Positions 6,271 through 10,970 of a stretch of DNA of 10,970 bases are shown one piece after another. Below the pieces are notes generated by a model. It was not told the origin of the DNA. It made no database searches and worked only from the letters and a program-made list of their open reading frames with translations. A program made the position numbers and the translations under genes. How positions within the stretch are numbered: the first letter of the stretch is position 1; each line of letters begins with the position of its first letter. The stretch is from an uncultured Prevotella sp. (lineage in GTDB: Bacteria; Bacteroidota; Bacteroidia; Bacteroidales; Bacteroidaceae), in contig UQWP01000090.1 of the NCBI GenBank assembly GCA_900544825.1, positions 1 through 10,970 of the forward strand, written 5' to 3'.

Positions 6271-6325
6271 AGTTCAACAGCTTTACTAATCATAAAGTTC
6301 AATGTTCAAATCTCAAAGTTCAAAG
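6271..6325. repeat. Short GTTCAAA-type repeats between ATPase and permease genes
   Basis: AGTTCAA occurs at 6271, AAAGTTCAA at 6294, TGTTCAAA at 6303 and AAAGTTCAAAG at 6315, the last ending four bases before the permease ATG. They make up most of this 75-base operon spacer. They look like a decayed simple tandem repeat of the unit AAGTTCA. No protein is encoded here and the effect on translation is unknown. Confidence 0.6.
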
Positions 6326-6328
6326 TAA

Positions 6329-7567
6329 ATGAATTATCAGAATCTTTTTAAGATTGCCATCCGGGCGATTGCCGCCAACAAGATGCGCTCCTTCCTCACC
6401 GCCCTGGGCATCATCATCGGTATTGCAGCCGTGATTACGATGCTTGCCATCGGACAGGGAAGTAAGGCGAGCATCAAGGCGAACATCGCTGAGATGGGTA
6501 GCAATATGATTATGATTTCGCCGGGTGCCGACATGAGAGGCGGTGTGCGACAGGATGCTTCCTCGATGGAGACCCTGAAGCAGGCCGACTACCAGAGCAT
6601 CAAGGAGGATTGTAATTACATCAGTGCCATTTCGCCTACCGTAAATAGTTCGGGACAGTGGATCTACGGCAACAATAATACGCAGAGTTCCATCTATGGC
6701 GTGAACCAGGACTACCTGAGCATCCGACAGCTGAAGGTGGCAGATGGAGAAATGTTCACAGATACCGACATCAAGGCAGCAGCCAAGGTCTGCATTCTCG
6801 GTCAGACCGTAGTGGATTATCTCTTCCCCGATGGCAGCGACCCGATCGGCAAGGTGGTGCGTTTCAACAGCATCCCGTTCCGTGTGGTAGGTGTGCTCCA
6901 GAAGAAGGGTTACAACTCGATGGGTATGGACCAGGACGACCTCGTTCTCGCCCCATACACCACCGTGATGAAGCGAATCCTGGCACAGACCTATCTGGGC
7001 GGAATCGTATGTTCTGCCATCACCGAGGAGGCTTCGCAGCCGGCTCAGGATCAGATTTCCGAAATCCTCCGCCGCAACCACAAGCTGAAAGATGCCACCG
7101 AGACTACCGAGGCAGATGAGGATGATTTCAACATCCGTTCGCAGGAGGAAATCTCCAGCATGATGAATTCCACCATGTCCACCATCACCATCCTCCTGGG
7201 TAGTGTGGCAGGAATCTCCCTGCTGGTGGGCGGTATCGGAATCATGAACATCATGTATGTTTCCGTTACCGAGCGAACCCGCGAAATCGGTCTGCGAATG
7301 AGTGTGGGAGCCAGGGGCATCGACATTCTGAACCAGTTCCTCATCGAGGCGATCCTGCTCTCAGTAACGGGTGGAATCATCGGAGTGATATTGGGAGTGA
7401 GTCTGTCGCTGAGTCTGAATGCCTTCCTCCACATAGCCACTCAGATAGAGCCTTGGAGCATCATCATGAGTTTTGCCGTATGTACCTTTACCGGCGTCTT
7501 CTTCGGCTGGTATCCGGCAAAGAAGGCAGCAAGACTCGACCCTATCGAGGCTATCAGATATGAGTAA
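6329..7567 (+). CDS. MacB-type ABC transporter permease (FtsX-like)
   Basis: The 412-residue inner-membrane protein has the MacB topology: TM1 at about 22-42, a large periplasmic domain (about 45-280), and TM2-TM4 at about 285-312, 336-365 and 376-395. The N-terminus NKMRSFLTALGIIIGIAAVI is the MacB_PCD signature. TERTREIGLRMSVGAR (314-329) is the coupling-helix motif that contacts the ATPase. The C-terminus YPAKKAARLDPIEAIRYE is the family's conserved end. The FtsX-like domain covers about 288-405. It acts by mechanotransmission, pushing periplasmic substrate through the adaptor and TolC duct. Likely substrates of the family are peptides, lipids, toxins or drugs; this sequence does not tell which. 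The ATG just after the GTTCAAAG repeat is the only start that keeps the conserved N-terminus. Confidence 0.96.
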   Translation: MNYQNLFKIAIRAIAANKMRSFLTALGIIIGIAAVITMLAIGQGSKASIKANIAEMGSNMIMISPGADMRGGVRQDASSMETLKQADYQSIKEDCNYISAISPTVNSSGQWIYGNNNTQSSIYGVNQDYLSIRQLKVADGEMFTDTDIKAAAKVCILGQTVVDYLFPDGSDPIGKVVRFNSIPFRVVGVLQKKGYNSMGMDQDDLVLAPYTTVMKRILAQTYLGGIVCSAITEEASQPAQDQISEILRRNHKLKDATETTEADEDDFNIRSQEEISSMMNSTMSTITILLGSVAGISLLVGGIGIMNIMYVSVTERTREIGLRMSVGARGIDILNQFLIEAILLSVTGGIIGVILGVSLSLSLNAFLHIATQIEPWSIIMSFAVCTFTGVFFGWYPAKKAARLDPIEAIRYE

Positions 7568-7571
7568 ACAG

Positions 7572-7617
7572 GAAGTGAAGGAAACGACCGTAGGGAGTGA
7601 TAACTTCCCTTCACTTC
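7572..7617 (+). repeat. Inverted repeat directly after the permease gene
   Basis: GAAGTGAAGG (7572-7581) and CCTTCACTTC (7608-7617) are exact complements with a 26-base loop. It lies between the permease stop and the terminator at 7641 and may add to 3'-end structure. It lacks a T-tract of its own. Confidence 0.4.
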
Positions 7618-7640
7618 TCTAACTTCAGAATATATGAAGC

Positions 7641-7679
7641 AATCCGTGGGCAATCGAAGTGATTTGTCCACGGATTTTT
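7641..7679 (+). terminator. Intrinsic terminator of the efflux operon
   Basis: AATCCGTGGGCAA (7641-7653) pairs with TTGTCCACGGATT (7664-7676) across a 10-base loop, giving 13 bp with one G-T wobble, and the stem runs into TTTTT. It shares its ATCCGTG core with the terminator at 2682. Confidence 0.88.
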
Positions 7680-7716
7680 GTATTCAGACAAAATATCTCG
7701 CAGAAAAACTTCACTA

Positions 7717-7740
7717 TTTGGAAAATAATTTGTAACTTAG
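7717..7740 (+). promoter_or_regulatory. Candidate promoter of the AAA-ATPase/nuclease gene
   Basis: TAACTTAG (7733-7740) is one base off TAnnTTTG and is followed by CGGCG. A TTTG lies at 7717-7720, but only 12 bases away, shorter than the usual spacing, so the -33 assignment is doubtful. The ATG at 7770 would lie about 25 bases after the expected transcription start. Confidence 0.4.
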
Positions 7741-7769
7741 CGGCGTGAAACGTAAAAACAAGTGAGATT

Positions 7770-9335
7770 ATGGCAGAAATCGTAAATAAATATCCTGTAG
7801 GAATACAGACTTTTGAAAAGATTCGTGAAGGCAATTATCTCTATGTAGATAAGACTAAATATATAGTAGATTTCCGAGAAAAGCAGATGTCGTACGTCTT
7901 TCTGAGTCGTCCTAGACGATTCGGCAAGTCGCTCTTTGCCTCTACGCTTCAGGCCTATTTTGAGGGCAGGAAGGAACTTTTCGAAGGATTAGCCATCGCC
8001 GACTACGAGAAAGAATGGGTGAAGCATCCTGTGCTCCATTTCGACATGAGTGGCGCCAAGCATTTTGATGCAGAACGTCTGGAAGATCATCTCGATATGC
8101 AATTGACTCCTTACGAAGATTTATACGGCAAGGACGAAAGAGAGAAATACCCTAACAACAGATTGGAAGGTATTGTAAAGCGAGCTTTTCAGAAGACTGG
8201 ACAGAACGTGGTTGTCATCATCGATGAATATGATGCCCCATTGCTTGATGTTGTTCACGAGAAAGACAATCTGAGCCAGCTCCGCCTCATCATGCAGAAT
8301 TTCTACAGTCCACTGAAGAAGCTCGACCCTTATCTGGAATTTACGTTCATCACAGGCATTACCAAGTTCTCACAGCTCAGCATCTTCAGCGAACTCAACA
8401 ACCTCGACAACATCAGCATGCTCGACCAATATTCTGCCATCTGCGGCATCAGCAAGACTGAACTCACTACCGCAATGAAACCGGATGTGGAAGGTTTGGG
8501 AAGAGCGCTCGGTCTGACATACGACCAATGCCTGGAAGAATTGCGACAGTATTACGACGGCTACCATTTCAGCGAACATGCAGAAGATGTTTTCAATCCG
8601 TTCAGCCTGATCAGGGCCATGAACAGCCAGAAGATAGATTCTTACTGGTTTGGATCGGGAACACCGACCTATCTGATCAAAACCCTACAGAAACATCACG
8701 TCAACGTGATGGACATTGAGAGAAAGGGGGCAAGCGTTGACGACTTCGATGTTTCGCCAGAGCAGGTAACCTCAGCCCTGCCATTGCTCTATCAGAGCGG
8801 CTATCTTACCATCAAGAAATACAGTCCCTTCACCAAGAGTTACAGATTGGGCTACCCAAACCAGGAAGTCAAAATCGGAATGCTCAAGAGTCTGGCTCCC
8901 AACTATCTGTCACCCGTATCCATCGACAACAACGGACTGGTGAATGAATTTGTAGAAATGCTTTACGAAGATAATCTTGAGGGCGCCATGGTTCGCCTGA
9001 AGGCCTACCTTTCCAGCAGCTCCAACCGACTGTCGAACAAGAACGAAAGAGATTTTCAGACGGTTTTCTATCTGATTTTCAATCTGATGGGGGCTCTTAT
9101 CAAGGTAGAAGAAGACAGTGCCATAGGTCGTGCAGACGCTGTATTGCAAATGCCTACCGCCGTATATGTATTCGAACTGAAATACGATGGTTCGGCAGAG
9201 GATGCCATCAAACAGATAGACGACAAAGGCTATCTGATTCCTTATTCAGCCGAAGGCAAGCGACTGATAAAGGTGGGAGTCAACTATGACAGCACTCAGC
9301 GAACCATCGGTGACTGGATTATCAAGGAAGAATAA
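7770..9335 (+). CDS. AAA-ATPase-like protein with C-terminal PD-(D/E)XK nuclease domain
   Basis: The 521-residue protein belongs to the AAA-ATPase_like plus PDDEXK_9 architecture. The N-terminal KYPVGIQTFEKIREGNYLYVDKT is the family's strongly conserved opening. The nucleotide site is RPRRFGKSL (47-55), a P-loop variant with Arg-Arg in place of the usual small residues. VVIIDEYDAP (148-157) is the Walker B region. TGITKFSQLSIFSELNNL (195-212) and YYDGYHF (261-267) are further conserved blocks. The C-terminal domain has GRADAVL (453-459) and VFELK (467-471), giving the D-x(n)-ExK pattern of PD-(D/E)XK nucleases, so both catalytic modules appear intact. These genes are present in many copies in Bacteroidota genomes. 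Their role is unknown; mobile-element or defence links have been suggested for nuclease-ATPase fusions in general. It is flanked by its own promoter candidate and unrelated genes. Confidence 0.93.
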   Translation: MAEIVNKYPVGIQTFEKIREGNYLYVDKTKYIVDFREKQMSYVFLSRPRRFGKSLFASTLQAYFEGRKELFEGLAIADYEKEWVKHPVLHFDMSGAKHFDAERLEDHLDMQLTPYEDLYGKDEREKYPNNRLEGIVKRAFQKTGQNVVVIIDEYDAPLLDVVHEKDNLSQLRLIMQNFYSPLKKLDPYLEFTFITGITKFSQLSIFSELNNLDNISMLDQYSAICGISKTELTTAMKPDVEGLGRALGLTYDQCLEELRQYYDGYHFSEHAEDVFNPFSLIRAMNSQKIDSYWFGSGTPTYLIKTLQKHHVNVMDIERKGASVDDFDVSPEQVTSALPLLYQSGYLTIKKYSPFTKSYRLGYPNQEVKIGMLKSLAPNYLSPVSIDNNGLVNEFVEMLYEDNLEGAMVRLKAYLSSSSNRLSNKNERDFQTVFYLIFNLMGALIKVEEDSAIGRADAVLQMPTAVYVFELKYDGSAEDAIKQIDDKGYLIPYSAEGKRLIKVGVNYDSTQRTIGDWIIKEE

Positions 9336-9336
9336 G

Positions 9337-9364
9337 TTAGTTTTTTCAGATTAGTTTTTTCTGA
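9337..9364. repeat. Tandem 14-base T-rich repeat after the nuclease gene
   Basis: TTAGTTTTTTCAGA (9337-9350) is followed at once by TTAGTTTTTTCTGA (9351-9364), differing in two bases. TTTTCAGA (9343-9350) can also pair with TCTGAAAA (9360-9367). It begins one base after the stop codon and has no GC-rich stem, so termination here is doubtful. Confidence 0.55.
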
Positions 9365-9405
9365 AAAGAAAGAAGATAAGATAGAAAAAAGAAAGAAAAA
9401 GAAGA
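9363..9405 (+). promoter_or_regulatory. Polypurine leader of the methyltransferase gene
   Basis: From 9363 to the ATG at 9406 the plus strand is almost entirely A and G, broken only by single T bases. It contains several AGAAAG-type motifs but no canonical GGAGG. Such an unstructured A-rich leader fits translation start in Bacteroidota, where Shine-Dalgarno pairing is weak. No separate promoter is evident, so read-through from the nuclease gene is possible. Confidence 0.35.
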
Positions 9406-10131
9406 ATGAATACAGAAATATTATCAGCAGATAAAGACCCGATGGGCGCAGCCATTCTCGACTTCCAGAAGCAGGGGAAGGCGGCCCGACTGAGAGTGCT
9501 CTCTTCGATGTTCGAGGAAGACGAAATGCCAGTAACCCATCTCTTCAGAAGCTTCCGGGAAATGCCGGTGCTGGAGCAGAAAGCCTTGCAGCTAGCCAAG
9601 GGACGGGTGCTGGATATCGGAGCCGGAAGCGGTTGCCATACGCTCGAACTTCAGAAGAAGGGACTGGCAGTAAAGGCGATTGATATTTCGCCCTTGAGCT
9701 GCGAAGCGATGAAGCTGAGAGGCGTGAAGGATGCAGAATGCATCAATCTCTTCGACAATCATCTGGGAACGGGTTTCGATACGATTCTCCTTCTGATGAA
9801 CGGAACGGGAATCGCCGGAAAGATAGAACATCTCCCTGCCCTCTTCCAGCGCCTGAAGGCGTTGCTGAATCTGGGCGGTCAGATTCTCATCGATTCCTCA
9901 GATCTGAAATACATCTACGAGAATGAGGATGGCAGTTTCGACATCAATCTGAACGGAGCCTATTACGGAGAGGTGGATTATCAGATGATCTACAAGGATG
10001 TAAAGGGCGACCGCTTCGACTGGCTCTACGTGGATTTCCCATTACTGAAATCCATCGCTGAAACCTGCGGTCTGCATGGTGAACTCGTGGCAGAAGGCGA
10101 ACACTACGACTATCTGGCGAGAATCTTCTAA
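9406..10131 (+). CDS. Class I SAM-dependent methyltransferase
   Basis: The 241-residue cytoplasmic protein has a Rossmann methyltransferase core. Motif I VLDIGAGSGCHTLELQKKG (68-86) binds S-adenosylmethionine. The acidic motif II residue is in VKAIDISP (89-96, Asp93). FDTILLLMNGTGIAGK (124-139) occupies the motif IV position, and LNLGGQILIDSSD (154-166) is the usual post-core strand. The N-terminal roughly 60 residues (AAILDFQKQGKAARLRVLSSMFEEDEMPV) form a helical cap. The C-terminal part (about 185-241) contains aromatic-rich strands that may form the substrate site. The sequence does not reveal the acceptor; small-molecule methylation is likelier than DNA methylation because no NPPY/DPPY motif is present. 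It is convergent with the MgtC-family gene, with a shared terminator between. Confidence 0.88.
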   Translation: MNTEILSADKDPMGAAILDFQKQGKAARLRVLSSMFEEDEMPVTHLFRSFREMPVLEQKALQLAKGRVLDIGAGSGCHTLELQKKGLAVKAIDISPLSCEAMKLRGVKDAECINLFDNHLGTGFDTILLLMNGTGIAGKIEHLPALFQRLKALLNLGGQILIDSSDLKYIYENEDGSFDINLNGAYYGEVDYQMIYKDVKGDRFDWLYVDFPLLKSIAETCGLHGELVAEGEHYDYLARIF

Positions 10132-10167
10132 GCATAATAAAGGCGATAAGATTTTTTACAGTATATG

Positions 10168-10224
10168 AAAAATAAAGAGGGTGCGTCATAAGTTCAGATT
10201 ATGACACACCCTCTTTATTTTTTT
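10168..10224. terminator. Bidirectional terminator between convergent genes, 24-bp stem
   Basis: The arms 10168-10191 and 10199-10222 are complementary over 24 positions with one C/A mismatch, around the loop GTTCAGA. The GC-rich part is GAGGGTGCGTCATAA against TTATGACACACCCTC. The left end is AAAAA and the right end TTTTT, so each strand ends in a T-tract. It lies 36 bases after the methyltransferase stop and 20 bases after the MgtC-family stop on the other strand. Confidence 0.9.
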
Positions 10225-10262
10225 CTATCTGATCGTCAAAATTTCTATTTGATCGCCGAAAT
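10223..10262. repeat. 20-base tandem duplication at the 3' end of the MgtC-family gene
   Basis: TTCTATCTGATCGTCAAAAT (10223-10242) is followed directly by TTCTATTTGATCGCCGAAAT (10243-10262), identical at 17 of 20 positions. The second copy encodes the last residues (ISAIK) and stop of the minus-strand gene. The first is an older copy lying beyond the stop. Confidence 0.75.
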
Positions 10263-10898
10263 CGTGACATCGGAGAAATCATTCATCAGGTCAAGAATCT
10301 CCAGGGTATGGAAATCCTTCTTCGCCTTCACTTCGATGCTCGCCTCCAGGAATTCCTCCTTGGATAACCGGCGCTCTTTCAGTTCGTAGGAATGCACATC
10401 CATTCCCTTCTGCTTGATCTGCTTGATAAATTCCTTTACGCTCTCACGAGACGGAGCAGAGAAATTCAGCTCGATGGTTGTGGTTCCCAACGGCGGAATC
10501 CAATAGTTCAGCACCTCCAGTCCGAGCAGCACCATCGCCGTGGTAAGAGCCGCAGCCACATACATGCCGGTTCCGCACGCCAATCCGATGGCCGCCGTCA
10601 CCCACAAGCCAGCCGCCGTAGTCAATCCTCTCACCACATTCTTCTGGAAGATGATGGTACCAGCGCCCAAGAATCCGATGCCCGAAACCACCTGCGCCGC
10701 CACACGCGAGGAATCCTTCAGATCCACTCCGAATCCAAACTGCGAAACCACACAGAAAAGCGCACTTCCCAATGCCACGAGGAAGTGAGTGCGGAAACCA
10801 GCCTCCTTGGCACGGTATTCACGCTCTATTCCGATTGCTCCTCCCAGAACCAGCGCAAGCGAGAGGCGGATGGTAAGGTCTATATAGGTTGCATCCAT
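10245..10898 (-). CDS. MgtC/SapB-family inner-membrane protein
   Basis: The 217-residue product matches the MgtC/SapB family. Residues 7-135 form about four to five transmembrane helices with the signature blocks LGGAIGIEREYRAKEAGFRTH (18-38), RVAAQVVSGIGFLGAGTIIF (65-84) and VRGLTTAAGLWVTAAIGLACG (89-109). The Arg, Glu and Asp positions typical of the family are kept. Residues about 140-217 are a cytoplasmic ACT-like domain, ending in a variable Lys-rich part. In other bacteria MgtC proteins support growth at low magnesium and restrain the F-type ATP synthase during infection; many homologues have other or unknown roles. No magnesium-responsive leader can be recognised in the short upstream sequence. 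The start is supported by an AAAGGA six bases upstream. It is transcribed toward the methyltransferase. Confidence 0.94.
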   Translation of the reverse strand: MDATYIDLTIRLSLALVLGGAIGIEREYRAKEAGFRTHFLVALGSALFCVVSQFGFGVDLKDSSRVAAQVVSGIGFLGAGTIIFQKNVVRGLTTAAGLWVTAAIGLACGTGMYVAAALTTAMVLLGLEVLNYWIPPLGTTTIELNFSAPSRESVKEFIKQIKQKGMDVHSYELKERRLSKEEFLEASIEVKAKKDFHTLEILDLMNDFSDVTISAIK

Positions 10899-10904
10899 AA
10901 AATA

Positions 10905-10910
10905 TCCTTT
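10905..10910 (-). promoter_or_regulatory. Ribosome binding site of the MgtC-family gene
   Basis: On the minus strand AAAGGA lies six bases before the ATG at 10898. This is the clearest Shine-Dalgarno match at proper spacing in the window and fixes the start. The remaining sequence to 10970 is AT-rich, and I found no convincing TAnnTTTG box in it. Confidence 0.55.
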
Positions 10911-10970
10911 CTTTTTAACAATACTGCGTTAAATTAATATTTAATCGTCTGTAAATCAATAACTTATATT

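Noticed and set aside
10392..10937. 181-residue plus-strand frame opposite the MgtC-family gene
   Set aside because: The minus-strand product carries clear MgtC/SapB signatures; the plus-strand one is Arg/Ser/His-rich antisense sequence.

Overview
The window looks like a chromosomal segment of a gut-type Bacteroidota, most probably Prevotellaceae (Prevotella/Segatella). The evidence is a truncated 'smalltalk'-type micro-lipoprotein at the left edge, a DUF4476 protein, an AAA-ATPase/PD-(D/E)XK protein of the type expanded in this phylum, TAnnTTTG-like promoter boxes, and start codons that mostly lack a Shine-Dalgarno sequence. The genus is an inference; the phylum is better supported.

Layout. 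Positions 1-59 hold the 3' end of the smalltalk gene. A gene-poor, AT-rich stretch follows, then an AT-rich orphan lipoprotein gene (404-1492). Its likely terminator (1548-1580) opens straight into a degenerate array of about 12 GGTACC-like units (1564-1851), which is the most unusual structure in the window. Next come a good phylum-type promoter (about 1899-1927) and a two-domain periplasmic protein, BamE-like plus DUF4476 (2006-2671), closed by a 20-bp perfect terminator stem.

The centre (2870-7567) is a four-gene, same-strand operon for a MacAB-TolC-type tripartite export machine: outer-membrane channel, periplasmic adaptor, ABC ATPase and ABC permease. A terminator at 7641-7679 closes it. 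No regulator gene is linked to it.

The right part holds an intact AAA-ATPase-like/PD-(D/E)XK protein (7770-9335), a class I SAM-dependent methyltransferase (9406-10131), a 24-bp-stem terminator between convergent genes (10168-10224), and an MgtC/SapB-family membrane protein on the minus strand (10245-10898).

The left roughly 1.9 kb differs from the rest in base composition and content (orphan lipoprotein, repeats, no housekeeping gene) and reads as accessory DNA. From 2 kb rightward the genes are GC-richer and look like ordinary chromosomal genes. No tRNA, rRNA, CRISPR array or transposase gene was seen.
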